Positions 1 through 10,288 of a DNA stretch of 64,000 bases are shown piece by piece. The notes beneath the pieces are model-generated. The model ran no database searches. It was not told the DNA's origin and saw only the letters and a program-made list of their open reading frames with translations. This DNA is from Cercis canadensis (Eukaryota > Streptophyta > Magnoliopsida > Fabales > Fabaceae): assembly GCA_003255065.1 (NCBI GenBank), contig QAOA01003433.1:173477-237476 (forward strand), read 5' to 3'. The stretch's first letter is position 1; every line of letters begins with the position of its first letter. The position numbers and the translations under genes were made by a program.

Positions 1-1052
1 GAGGACCTAGGGGACGACTTAGTGAATGACTTAAAGAAGGAGGACCTAATGACTGAACTAATGAAGGAGGATTTAATGAATGACTTAATGAAAGAAGAGA
101 CGAGAGTGTATTCTCTACTCTAGTCATTTGATCTGAAACAGTCTTGAGTAATTGATTTGTATAATTATGTTGATACTGTATGTTCTTGACATCTTTTAAT
201 AAAGGACTGTCCTTGTCAGGACCATGAGTCATTTTGAAAGGTGAAGCAATTACTTCTTTTTTTATGAATATTTTTTACAATAATTTCTTCTAAAAGAAGA
301 TGAACTGTAGTAACAATTGCATTTGANTATGAACATTTTTTACAATAATTTCTTCTAAAAGAAGATGAACTGTAGTAACAGTTGCATTTGATGAGGTTTG
401 CCAATTTTGACTTATTCTAGTATTCATATTGATCTTTTTGGATGACTTAAAAGGATAAGTTATGTCATCTTTTTCAGCAAATTCCTCAAACCATTAGAAG
501 AAAGGCATATTGATTTTTCTGAGTTCTAATTCATCATAATAGAATTTTTTGAAAAGTTTCTTATTATGACGATTGAACTTTTTGAAATACCATCTTCTTT
601 TTTCTTTATTGTAATCTTTCATGAATTCTTCTCTAAAATATTCTTTATATATTTAAAACTCTTTTGATATGACATTGAGTTGACTTTGAAAATCAGACCT
701 AGTAGGAGACATATGAGGAGACTCTGAATCTTGAGTTTCTTGATAAACTCGCTTTGGAATGATAGGTCTAAAATTTATCCCTGATGAATTTATTGAAGAG
801 AAATCTATTAATCTTCTAGTAGAACTATAATGAGTTGATGATTCATATTTAGAAGAGTTTGATCTACCAAATTTGAGAGTAACATTCCCTGAAGGAGATG
901 TTAAAATTTGATTGAGTTCTGGATGTTCTGGAAATCTAGGGGGAACATCATCTTCTATCTCCCATTCATCCACATATGAGATTTCATTATGTCTTAACCT
1001 TTTAGGGGTTATTGACTTAGAATTTTGAGTATTGACTTCTAATAACAAAGAT
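1..1052 (-). pseudogene. E0: endogenous pararetrovirus fragment, movement-protein/coat-protein junction region
   Basis: Read on the minus strand, this matches the stretch of E2 and E4 between the movement protein and the coat-protein N-terminus. The largest open piece (1048-653) carries the YVDEWEIED and SSTHYSS segments seen in the other copies, and then a Ser/Pro-rich region near 1-120. It is cut by the window edge on the left. On the right it stops abruptly at about 1052, against a plus-strand piece. Several frame breaks and one N (327) interrupt it, so no complete protein remains. It belongs to the movement-protein-bearing type, because the segment upstream of YVDEWEIED is the one that follows that domain in E2. 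Confidence 0.8.
258..391. repeat. Direct duplication around N at 327 (probable assembly artefact)
   Basis: About 67 bases ending in ttgcatttga (to 326) are repeated just after the N (from 328), with a few mismatches. The other pararetrovirus copies have this segment once. The arrangement fits two contig ends that overlap but were not merged. Confidence 0.6.
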
Positions 1053-1107
1053 TCAACATATGTAGATTGTTTTCCAAACTACACTATAGGTTTAGGCCAT
1101 CCTGATA
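1053..1107 (+). other. 55-bp plus-strand movement-protein filler at a rearrangement junction
   Basis: The stretch from caacatatgtagattg to gccatcctgata matches the movement-protein gene of E2 at about 9685-9740, on the plus strand. It lies between minus-strand E0 and the leader of plus-strand E1. It is too short to be a gene copy. It looks like filler from template switching or end-joining at the E0/E1 junction. Confidence 0.7.
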
Positions 1108-1201
1108 ATGGGTGTGTAGGTCGTCATTAAGTGCTGTCAAAAGTGCTCATTTTCATTAAATATTTTTTTTCAAAAGATAAACATGAACATGAACAGTCTG
1201 C

Positions 1202-1396
1202 ATGGCTAGGTGGTTTGAGTACCGAGTTAGTAGATATCATGATTATGGTTTATTAGAAGATCAAACTTTAATTAGATATTATAGAAGTCTACTTTTCAAC
1301 AAAGAATTTGTTCAAACAGCGGATCCTTACTACGTTTGGGTTCTTAGATATCAAGTCTCATTAAGATCAAGAAGAATTGCATATCTAGCTGTCTAA
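1202..1396 (+). CDS. Small ORF A of E1 (64 aa), unknown function
   Basis: This short, intact ORF begins MARWFEYRVSRY and ends RRIAYLAV. It is very rich in Tyr and Arg, with no signal peptide or membrane segment. Its start was chosen because E2 (8595) and E3 (26090) have the same ATG in the same place after the leader, with the context acATGGCTAG. E3 keeps it open for the same 64 codons. In E2 it ends early at 8706-8708. A second small ORF starts five bases after its stop. I do not recognise the family. Badnaviruses and tungroviruses also have small ORFs ahead of the polyprotein, but I see no similarity that would justify calling it one of those. Confidence 0.6.
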   Translation: MARWFEYRVSRYHDYGLLEDQTLIRYYRSLLFNKEFVQTADPYYVWVLRYQVSLRSRRIAYLAV

Positions 1397-1401
1397 GTCA
1401 G

Positions 1402-1572
1402 ATGGTAAGATATTATGGTCCTTACATAGAGAATCAAAAGCATGCTTACTTGTTTTATAGTAATAGAGTTCAATACCCTAAAAAGGAACATCCTTCTGAA
1501 ATAGAAGACATTAAATATTATCAAAAGATTGCTCAATATTATTTCAGAAAGCTTGCTCATCTAACTGCTTAG
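1402..1572 (+). CDS. Small ORF B of E1 (56 aa), unknown function, resembles ORF A
   Basis: The ORF starts MVRYYGPYIENQ and ends YYFRKLAHLTA. It lies in another frame, five bases (gtcag) after the stop of ORF A, and the same spacing occurs in E3. Its end (Arg/Lys, hydrophobic, Ala, Tyr/His, Leu) resembles the end of ORF A (RRIAYLAV). Both are Tyr/Arg-rich and of similar length, so they may be an ancient tandem duplication. E3 has an intact 56-codon counterpart with many replacements but no break. E2's copy is frameshifted. The close spacing would suit reinitiation after ORF A. No function can be given. Confidence 0.55.
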   Translation: MVRYYGPYIENQKHAYLFYSNRVQYPKKEHPSEIEDIKYYQKIAQYYFRKLAHLTA

Positions 1573-1686
1573 TCATCATTTTAGATATTTGTCTTAGAAG
1601 TTCATTAAGTTAGGCATATATCTTTAAAGTTTAAGACTTTGTAGGATATTAAGACTTCAAGAAGATTAAAAGTTTTTCTTGAATTA

Positions 1687-1785
1687 GCTTTGGTAAGCCG
1701 GTAAACATGTTCCCGATAGTAAGACCCAGGGGAAGTAATAAAACCGTTGGTAAGCGTGGTGTTCCCGGTAAGTTCAAGAAAGATA
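1687..1785 (+). promoter_or_regulatory. Conserved GC-rich GTTGGTAAG island ahead of the E1 polyprotein
   Basis: In a very AT-rich setting, all four main copies keep a GC-richer stretch with two similar halves, each with (G)TTGGTAAG followed by TGTTCCCG and then GTAAG. The repeated GTAAG strings resemble 5' splice sites. In E3 and E4 the stretch is also open in the polyprotein frame (MFPVVSPRGG). It could be a splice donor region, a structured leader element or the true polyprotein start. The sequence alone does not decide. Confidence 0.4.
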
Positions 1786-1825
1786 ATTAATTAGACTAGA
1801 GTTAAGATTGAATATATTGTCAAGG

Positions 1826-4503
1826 ATGATTAGAGGATTCTTGTTTGGTGAAGATGAACTTTTTAGTTCAAATATTTAAGAATATGACTATTCAATAGAT
1901 GATCAGAATGATGAGATTTTATTTGATCAAGATGATAACATTTCATATGAAGAAGAACTGGAATTAGAATATACTAGTTATGAACCATCAACTCATTACA
2001 GTTCAACTAGAAGATCATTAAATTCCTCTTCAATAAATTCATCAGGAATTAACTTTGGAATAGTTAGTTCAAAACCTTTTTATCAAAATACTCAGAATTC
2101 TCCTCATGTGTCTTTTTCTAGGTCATCAAAAGAGTTTTAAATAGATAAAGAATATCTTAACAAAAAATTCATGAGTCTCAAATAAAGAAAAAAGAAAGTG
2201 GTATTTCAAAAGATTCAAGAGTCATACAAGAGAGATACTCAAAGAAATTTATTATCATGAGTTAAATATCATGAACGACAACATGCCTTTCTTCGAGTGG
2301 TTCGAAGAGTATGCTGACGTAAATGATATTTATTATCCTTATGCTAAAGAGGATGACACATTTTATCCTTATAAACAAATCAAGAAGATCAATACAAACA
2401 CTAGGATAAGTCAAAATTGAAAAACTTCATTAGATACATCAGTTACTACTGTCCATCCTCCTTTAGAAGAAATTATTGTAAAAAATGTTCATCAAGAATA
2501 AATAATTGCCTCACCTTTCAAAATGACTCATGTTCCTAACAAGGACAGTCCTTCATTAAAAGATATCAAAAATATACAGTATCAAAATAATTATACAAAT
2601 CAAATACTCAAAACTGTTTCAGATCAAATGACTAGGATAGAGAATCAAATCTCTTCTCCTCCTTCCTTAAGTCATTCATTAAGTCGTCCCCTAGGTCCTC
2701 CTTCAATAGGTCCTTCTTCATCAAAGTCTATTTCTTTTCCTTCAATAACTTTCTCTAGTTCAAAAACTCAATAGCCTATCTATAGAATACCAAACTTTTC
2801 AAAAATGAAAGATATTAGGTTTGGAAATGAGGATGCTTTAAACCTAATAATCGATAAGCTCAACAAGTTGGAAAAGAAACAATCAATCAATATGATCAAT
2901 CATGAAGAGTTAGCGGTCAATAAAGTTTTTAAACAGAATCAAAAAATAGGTCAAAGAACTTATCAAACTAGGAATTATTATCTAAGACCTACCTTTTTTT
3001 ATATTCAATTTGAGGAAAGAAGTCAGTATGTCCATGCTAGTTACGATGGAACTAGTATCTATGAATGAAATATTGATGGAATGAGCGAACATGAAATATT
3101 GAATCATACTAATGAAATCCTCATGGCAGTGTATGTTTTTAGAGTCAAAATTCCTTCAATAGATTTAAGGAATATTCTTAGAATCATCATTAGTTATTTC
3201 ACATGACAACTCAAAGGTTAGTGGGATAATTATCTCACTGAAGGTCAAAGATTAGAAATAAAAAATTCAATAGATCCTAAAACTAATAGTTCAACATGCA
3301 TAGAACTTTTAGCATTGCTATCATTAAACATTTTATAGGTGAACCTCAAAATTTTCAAGATAAGTCATTAGAAATCTTAACCAACTTAAGATGTAGAGAA
3401 CTCTCAGACTTAAGATAGTATAAATATGTCTTTTTCTCAAAAGTATTTTTAAGAAGTGATTGCAATTTAGCTTATTGAAAAGAAAAGTTTATATGTGGTC
3501 TTCCTAAGCTATTTGCAGAAAAGGTCAAAGAAAGATTAATAAATTTTGGAACTCAACAAGGATTATCATTAACTCAGGTTTATGAAAACCCATCATATGG
3601 TCAGTTAGTTAGTGCTATCAATCAAGAAGTAATAGTTCAGTGTAATGATATTAAGTTCAAAAATAAGATTCAAAATGACAGTCATAAAAGAAGGAATGAA
3701 TTGGGAAATATTTGTAATCAAATGAGATTTGATACAAAGTTAGTTTCTCCCTTTTCAAGAAATAAGAAAAAGCATAAGTCTTTTAAGAAATACTTCAAGA
3801 ATAGAAAAAGGAAATATCATGATCAAAATGAATCAAAATCTTTCAAAGAATCAAGTCAATCTTCAAAAAAGTCTCATAAAAGTTCAAATTCTAGAAAGTC
3901 ATTAAAAAATTCAGTCTGTTATAGATGTGGTCAAATAGGACATTAAAGAGTAATTGTCCTATGAGGAAGAAGATAAATTCATTAAATATTAGTGATGAAT
4001 TAAAGAAAGAATTAAGTAAATTTTTCATTAATAACCTTTCAGACTCAGAGAATGAATCTAAAAAGGAATCTTCAGAAAGGAATTCTGAAGAAGATCAATT
4101 AGAAAATATTTTTAGAATTCAAGAAGAATCATCTGCTTCAGAATCATCTGAAACTGAAAAAGATGAACCCTGTGTTCAAAATTGCAAGGATCCAGATTGT
4201 AATGAAACTTGTAAGTCAAAGTCAATAAATATTATTTCATCAGAAGCTAATTTCCTCATAAAAGTTATAGAAAAGATAGAAGATGATGAAATCAAAAAGC
4301 AATATCTTTTAAAATGAAAAGAAATCATAGATAAAGAGAAGTCTAGCTTTCCTAACATCAAACCAATAAGTCTTAGTGCTATTCTTTCAAAAATGAATTC
4401 AAAATAGCAAGCTGTTATTGTCAAAGATCTTTAAAATGAAATCAAAGAAGTCAAAGAAGAAATTAGGCAATTAAGGCAAGATTAGAGTCAAATAGAATTA
4501 GAT
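1826..4503 (+). pseudogene. E1 coat-protein region (acidic N-terminus, coat protein, zinc knuckle), broken
   Basis: The ATG at 1826 aligns with the polyprotein start of the other copies. The reading then goes from a short common N-terminus straight into an acidic Asp/Glu stretch. The movement protein found here in E2 and E4 is absent. Next come a Ser/Pro-rich linker (2640-2760), the coat-protein core (about 2805-3560), a basic Ser/Lys region (3700-3900) and a CCHC zinc knuckle starting at 3917. The knuckle is cut by a frame change after CYRCGQIGH. An acidic tail with a Cys-rich CVQNCKDPDCN segment follows. At least a dozen stops or frameshifts interrupt it, many of them TGG-to-TAG/TGA or CAA-to-TAA compared with E3 and E4. 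Confidence 0.75.
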
Positions 4504-4985
4504 TTGCTTAATTTGTCATTAAAAAATTATATTAATAGTCAAGAGTCTAGTCAAAAAGATAAGGGTGAAGATGTTGAACAATCTTCAGATTCTCATGAAA
4601 CTTATTTGAATATCATCAATAAGATTCAAATTCAAAAATGGTATTTTAAAATATCATTAATCATTAATGAGGAATATCATAAAAGTTTCATTGCTTTGAT
4701 AGACTCAGTGCAGACATGAATTGCATTCAAGAATGATTAATTCCTACTAAGTACTATGAAAAGACTTTAAAGTCTTTAACTAGTGCTAATGGTTCAAAAC
4801 TTCATATAGATTTTAAGTTAACTAAGGCTCAAATTTGCAATAAGGGTATTTGTTTCAAAAATACTTTTATTCTGGTCAAAAATATTTCAACACCTGTAAT
4901 CTTAGGAACTCCTTTCCTGACTCAAATTTATCCTTTTCATGTAACATCTCAGGGAGTGCATATTGTTCAAGGAGGTAATACTTGA
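4504..4985 (+). pseudogene. E1 aspartic protease, broken at the active site
   Basis: This matches the retroviral-type protease that is better kept in E2 (12745-13122) and E3. Recognisable parts are the KISLIINEEYHKSFIALID lead-in and the downstream VILGTPFLTQIYPFH segment. In E2-E4 the catalytic triplet is Asp-Ser-Gly (LIDSGAD). In E1 one G is missing just after the Ser codon, which shifts the frame and destroys the active site. A further Gly codon is replaced by TGA near 4735. In caulimovirids the enzyme cleaves the polyprotein; this copy cannot. Confidence 0.75.
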
Positions 4986-5009
4986 ATCAAGAAGTTCATT
5001 ACAAGAGAA

Positions 5010-6467
5010 TAGAAGAACAAGTTCAAAATTCTCAGATTAAAAAAAAATAGAGAAAATTCAAAAGAAAATTGAAATTGAAGTTTGTGCCAATCTTCCTAAT
5101 GCTTTTTGGCAAAGGAAAAAATATATGGTGGAATTACCTTATGAAAAAGATTTTCATGAGAGTACAATTCCTACCAAGGCAAGACCAATTCAAATGAACA
5201 AAGAATTGTTAGAAATTTGCAAGAAAGAAATTCAAGAATTGTTAGACAATAAGCTCATTAGGCCTTGCAAGTCTCCTTGGAGTTGTGCAGCTTTTTATGT
5301 CAATAAACAAGCTGAGCAAGAAAGAGGTGTGCCTAGGTTAGTCATTAATTACAAGTCTCTCAATAAAGTTCTTCAATGGATTAGGTACCTAATACCTAAC
5401 AAAAAAGATTTGATTAGTCATTTGCATAATGCATCCATGTTCTCAAAATTCGATATGAAATCTGGTTTTTAGCAAATTCAAATTCATGAAAAAGATAAAT
5501 ACAAAACTGCTTTCACAATTCCATTTAGACACTATGAATGGAATGCCATGTCATTTTACCTCAAAAATGCACCATTTGAGTTTCAAAATATTATGAATGA
5601 TATTTTCAACACTTTGTCAACATTCACCATTGTCTACATAGATGATGTTTTGGTTTTCTCAAACTCAATCAATAAGCATTTTGAGCATTTAGAAACATTC
5701 TTTGAGATAGTCAAACAAAATGGATTGGTAGTGTCGGCCAAGAAAATGAAAATGTTTCAAACAAAAGTTAGGTTTTTAGGCTTTGATATTTATCAAGGTA
5801 CTATTAAACCTATCAATAGATCTATAGAATTTTCAAATAAATTTCCAGATGAAATCAAAGATAAAAGTCAATTGTAAAGATTTCTAGGATGTTTGAATTA
5901 TATTTCTGATTTTATTCCCAATTTAAGATAGAAATGTAAGTCATTGTTCAAAAGACTTAGAAAAAATCCACCTGCCTGGAATTAAAAAATGACTCAAGTC
6001 ATTAAAGAATTGAAAATTCTATCTCAAAATCTTCTTTGTCTAGTTATCCTGATCCTTTAGCCTATATGATTGTAGAAACTGATGCTTCTGACATAGGTTA
6101 TGGGGGAATCTTAAAACAAAGAACGGAAGGAACTAGTCAAGAATAAATAGTAAAATACCGTTCAGGGCTATGGATCGAATCTTAAAAGAATTATTCCACA
6201 ATCAAAAAAGAAGTTTTATCCATTGTTTTGTGCATCTTAAAATTTCAAGATGATTTGGTCAACAAAACCTTTTTATTAAGAGTAGATTGCAAAGCTGCAA
6301 AAGATGTTTTACAAAAAGATGTTCAAAATCTAGTTTTCAAACAGATTTTTGCAAGATGACAAACAATCTTATCTTGTTTTGATTTTCAAATAGAGTTCAT
6401 TAAAGGAGAGACAAATTCTCCTCTTGATTTCCTTACTCGTGAATTCCTACAGGGGAAAAATGAGTGA
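5010..6467 (+). pseudogene. E1 reverse transcriptase-RNase H, nearly full length but interrupted
   Basis: This is the only pararetroviral RT in the window. Open pieces lie at 5125-5472 and 5548-5877. Visible motifs are KARPIQMN, LIRPCKSPWSCAAFYV, RLVINYKSLN, FSKFDMKSGF (motif A Asp), YIDDVLVFS (catalytic YIDD at 5635-5646) and, after a stop, FLGCLNYISDFIPNL. RNase H follows, with ETDASDIGYGGIL near 6080 and the end EFLQGKNE at 6467. An in-frame TAG follows KSGF at about 5470, and a TAA follows DKSQL at about 5875. Most of the rest reads through. The motifs are those of Caulimoviridae rather than of plant Ty3/gypsy elements. Confidence 0.88.
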
Positions 6468-7598
6468 GAAGAATCTTGCAACCAATGTGCCAAAAGCCTC
6501 ACCATTCTCTTCAAAACCTATACCATCATCATCATCAAATTCATTAAACCCAGAAGTAACCCCCTTTAGGTCTACCTTTTCTCAACACAGATTTTAAAGT
6601 TTAAGGCCTATCCTTCAACTAAGATCCTATCATAGTGCTCTAACACCCTCATCAACATCTCCTGAGCCATCCTATGTTCAAAAATCCATTTTCCTTCACA
6701 TATGTTTCCCTGAACCACATCGATACAAAAATATCAAGGACATTGCTCAAAAGACTTTTCTAGCAGATCTTCATTATTTTCCAAAAGACTTTTTCAAAAC
6801 TAGAGAATTTTATGAAGATATTTTAGCAGATACTGGATCAGTATGGTTTACTCATAATTCAATATAGTAAATGAAATTACATATTCAAAAGCCAAAATCA
6901 GAAAAGTCCTCTCTCTTTTTGATTGGAATCAAAAGCCTCTTACCAAAAGAAAATTTTCAAAAGACTTCTCTCATCCACCTTTTGATTATTTTGATTATCA
7001 GAAAACTTGGTTTAATTTTCTGTATCTAGCTCCTTATAATCACTCATGGTTTTTGTACTTCTATAAAAATATCAATCCTTCATCACTTCCTCTATGGTTC
7101 AAAGAGTGGTTTTTCTATTATGCACCCATTACTCAAATTTCCATTCCTCAAGTTTATGAAGTCTATCTTTTGTTCAAAGAAAATACTCCAAAAATCTCTG
7201 AAATCAACAAATTCTTATCCTTTTGTATCAAATTTAATATTGCCTGGATCTTTTGTTGGTCCTATGATTTACATCAAGACCCTCTCTTTCTTGCCTATTT
7301 TCCTCAACAATTAATTCGGACATTCAAAGTAAAATGGTGGAGACAATTTGATCTTTCATTAGCAGATGTTCACAGAGTTCAAAAGTACTTAGCTCAAATT
7401 GAATCAAATGCACCAATCCAGCAAAAGGTAACTTCTTCAAAAGGAAAAGTAGCACTCATATATGAAATTGCTACACTCAAAGCAAAGCTCCAAGAAGTAG
7501 AATCTCAAGTGGTCTCATCAGATTCAGAAGAAATTAATTCCAGTTACACTTCTCAAAATAAATATGACTATTACAGTATTAACATCACAAAAGAATAA
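6460..7598 (+). pseudogene. E1 3' ORF (ORF X), unknown function, broken
   Basis: The ATG at 6460 overlaps the RNase H stop by eight bases (ATGAGTGA), as is common for caulimovirid downstream genes. The frame opens with MSEKNLATN and a Ser/Pro stretch, stops at about 6595, and is recognisable again through the YFPKDFFKTREFYEDIL segment near 6775. It is open from 7053 to 7598, where a Trp-rich part (LPLWFKEWFFYYAPI) leads to a short coiled-coil-like stretch (EIATLKAKLQEVESQV). The position, last before the promoter, is that of the transactivator/inclusion-body gene in caulimoviruses. That role is inferred from position only. E2-E4 have an unrelated ORF here. Confidence 0.6.
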
Positions 7599-8469
7599 AG
7601 TTGCTCAGAATCCTGACAAAATTCACATGCTACCAGTAAACTTATCATCATAGTCAATAAGTCAACAAAATTTTATGAAGACTCCTCATTATGCCAAGTG
7701 TCAAGACATGTGTCAACAAGAGAAGAAAACAATGTGTCCCCTCATTACAAGTGTCACAACAAGAAGATATCATGAAAAACTTCATCACACCTCATGCATC
7801 AAGACAAGAATGGACTTCAAACTATTTAGAATTCATCCTTCCATCAAGGCCTATAAATAGGCAACTTCATCACACAAAGAAGACACACTAACATTTTAGC
7901 TTAGAACACTAACCCCAAAGCTCTCCCAAGTGAAAACTTTCTTCTTTCATCAAAGTTTCATTAAGTCATTAGATTTTCATTAAAGCCTAAGGTAGAAAAC
8001 CTTTCATTAACCTTTCATCAACCTTCAAAGACCCTTGGTCTCTTCTCCGTATGAATCAAAGTTTGTAACTACTTTCAAAGTGTATTTCAAGAAGTTTCAA
8101 AATTGTAAGTACTACTTTATTTAATATTAAGTTCTATTTCAATACTTTTTATTAAGCATTTATTATCCTTCTCCTAAGCTTTCTAGTGCGGACTATTGCC
8201 GGATTAGCTCCCTTTCATAAGTATTTTCTCTTCCCACTGCTTTTCAGTGCGGATTACCGCCAGATTAGCATCCCTTTTAATTTTTGAAATTACTGTTCAT
8301 TACTGTTCACATTACTATTCGTAAGTTACTGTTCACTCCAAATCTTCTACTCCTTTTTCATGTTTAAATTCATGTCTGAACACTTTCATTACATGTTTTG
8401 ACTTACTCATTAATCATAATCTTCATTTATAATCATTAAGTCAAAGTTTAAAACGATCCTATCAACGAA
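7599..8469 (+). promoter_or_regulatory. E1 3' promoter and RNA leader block
   Basis: This non-coding block is repeated behind E2, E3 and E4. It holds a TATA box (7852-7860), a polypyrimidine/CAAAG-rich transcribed leader, two copies of a (C/T)AGTGCGGA-CTA/TTA-(C/T)(C)GCCGGATTAGC element (about 8178-8213 and 8238-8273) and a run of (A)CTGTTCA-type repeats (8290-8340), and it ends at the PBS of E2. TATA to PBS is about 620 bases. It is the counterpart of the large intergenic region of caulimoviruses. Confidence 0.75.
7852..7860 (+). promoter_or_regulatory. TATA box of the E1 promoter
   Basis: TATAAATAG follows a conserved segment (tggacttcaaa...atccttcc) present ahead of the TATA box of every copy. 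It likely drives the genome-length transcript. Confidence 0.75.
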
Positions 8470-8481
8470 TGGTATCAGAGG
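8470..8481 (+). other. Primer-binding site of E2 (tRNA-iMet type)
   Basis: TGGTATCAGAGG matches the plant initiator-methionine tRNA 3' end used by Caulimoviridae (TGGTATCAGAGC) except in the last base. It marks base 1 of the E2 unit and the head-to-tail junction with E1. Confidence 0.85.
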
Positions 8482-8594
8482 CTGTCTGCCTCTAAACTGA
8501 GTGTGTAGTAAGTCGTCAAGAAGTGCTGTCATAAAAGTGGTCCTTTTCATTAAATACTCTTTTCAAAAGATAAACATGAACATGAATAGTCTAC

Positions 8595-8965
8595 ATGGCT
8601 AGATGGTTTGAGTACCGAGTCAGTAGATATCATGGTTATAGTTTACTAGAATATCAAACTTTAATTAGACATTATAGAAGTCTACTTTTCAACAAAGAAT
8701 TTGATTAAACAGCAGATCCTTACTACGTTTGGGTTCTTAGATATCAAGTCTCATTAAGATCAAGAAGAATTGCATATCTAGCTGTCTAAGTCAGATGGTA
8801 AGATATTATAATCCTTACATAGAAAATCAAAAGCATGCTTACTTGTTCTATAGTAATAGAGTTCAATACCTCAAAAAGACTCATCATTCTCAAAAAGAAG
8901 AAATCAAATTCTATAAAAAAAAACTGCTCAATATGCTTTCAAGAAACTTGTTTATCTAGCTGTTT
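8595..8965 (+). pseudogene. E2 small ORFs A and B, broken
   Basis: ORF A starts at the conserved ATG (8595), but after 37 codons an in-frame TAA (8706-8708, in tttgattaaac) ends it. ORF B begins MVRYY at about 8795 and follows the E1 version, then loses frame in an A-run near 8920. The nucleotide similarity to E1 is plain to the end of the region. Confidence 0.65.
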
Positions 8966-9202
8966 AGGCATCATTCTAGATATTTGTCTTAGAAGTTCAT
9001 TAAGTTAGGCATAGATCCTTAAAGTCCAAGACTTTGTAGGATATTAAGACTTTAAGAAGATTAAGAGTTTTTCTTGACTTAGCGTTGGTAAGCCGATAAG
9101 CGTGTTCCCGGTCGTAAGTCCCAGGGGAGGCAATAAAACCGTTGGTAAGTGTGGTGTTCCCAGTAAGTTCAAGAAAGATAATTAATTGGATTAGAGTTAA
9201 GA

Positions 9203-10288
9203 TTGATTATAATGTCAAGGGTAATTAAGAGATTGTTGTCTAGCAGACATGAACCTTCTAGTTCAGATATTCAAGAACATGACTACTCATTAGGTAATCA
9301 AGAAGATAGAAATAATAGCAGAGAAATTGTCATTTCAAAAATAGAGCAAAACCTTCAAAATTGGACTATTCTAAAGGTTCATTCATCATAAGTGTATCAA
9401 AAAGGAAGTTTTGAAATACTTCATAATTATGTTATCAAAACAGTGGAAAAAATAATAACAGTCAAAAGATCAAAAGATACAACCTATCTTCTCTCAAAAG
9501 ATATGATTAAGAAACACCATCAACAAGGTTTCAAATATCTCCATCTAGAATTGGTTCAAGTAGCTGTCAAACTTCTTCACAGAGCAGGGATAGATACACC
9601 AATACTAGTGTACCTCAAAGATAAAAGAATCATAGACTTTAAAGAATATGTCTTAGGAGTCATTCAATCAAATTTTCATAATGGTCCAACATATGTAGAT
9701 TGTTTTCCAAACTACACTATGGGTTTAGGCCATCCTGATACTTCAAAGTTTTTAGAATTAAAGATCAAATCAAAGGAAGAAAAGTTTCTTCTAAGAATAG
9801 CACACATGACTGTCATATTTAGAATATGTTACAAAGTCATGAAAACCAAGATCAACATAAGTTGTATTAAACAATCTCTAAAAGATAAATCTTTGTTATT
9901 AGAAGTCAATACTCAAAATTCTCAGTCAATAACCCCTAAAAGGTTAAGACATAATGAAATCTTATATGTGGATGAATGGGAGATAGAAGATGTTGTTCTC
10001 CCTAGATCTCCAGAACTTCAAGAACTGAATCAAATTTTAACATCTCCTTCAGGGAATGTTACTTTCAAATTTGGTAGATCAAACTCTTCTAAGTATGAAC
10101 CATCAACTCATTATAGTTCTGCTAGAAGATTAATAGATTTCTCTTCAATAAATTCATCAAGGATAAATTTTAGACCTGTCATTCCAAAGCGAGTTAATCA
10201 AGAAACTCAAGATTCAGAGTCTCTTCATATGTCTCCTATTAGGTCTAATTTTCAAAGTCAACTCAATGTCATATCAAAAGAGTTTTAA
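9203..10288 (+). pseudogene. E2 movement protein (30K superfamily) with N-terminal extension
   Basis: The N-terminal extension starts at about 9203 and is stopped by a TAA at 9389-9391. The frame then reads on to 10288. From the Met at 9392, residues about 46-155 are the movement-protein core: FKYLHLELVQVAVKLL, then GIDTPILVYLKDKR with the conserved Asp of the 30K superfamily, then HNGPTYVDCFPNYTMGL. In caulimovirids this protein modifies plasmodesmata so virus can pass between cells. A linker (YVDEWEIED) leads into the coat-protein part, suggesting both were in one polyprotein. A TAA (CAA in E3) ends the frame at 10288. Confidence 0.82.

Larger units (their letters stand above)
1108..8469 (+). 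mobile_element. E1: endogenous pararetrovirus copy with RT-RNase H but no movement protein
   Basis: Order on the plus strand: truncated leader, two small ORFs, acidic N-terminal region, coat protein, zinc knuckle, aspartic protease, reverse transcriptase-RNase H, ORF X, then promoter and leader running into the primer-binding site of E2 at 8470. There are no LTRs and no integrase. A TATA box about 620 bases ahead of a tRNA-iMet PBS is the Caulimoviridae arrangement. Caulimovirid-type RT motifs (FSKFD, YIDDVL, FLGCLNYISDFIPN) support the family. The genus is not settled. Most genes are broken. The 5' PBS is missing because the copy starts inside the leader at the E0/E1 junction. Confidence 0.85.

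Noticed and set aside
7599..8469. Reading the repeated promoter/leader blocks as LTRs
   Set aside because: They lack TG/CA ends and target duplications, each copy has only one at its 3' side, there is no integrase, and the coding order is that of a pararetrovirus with movement protein.
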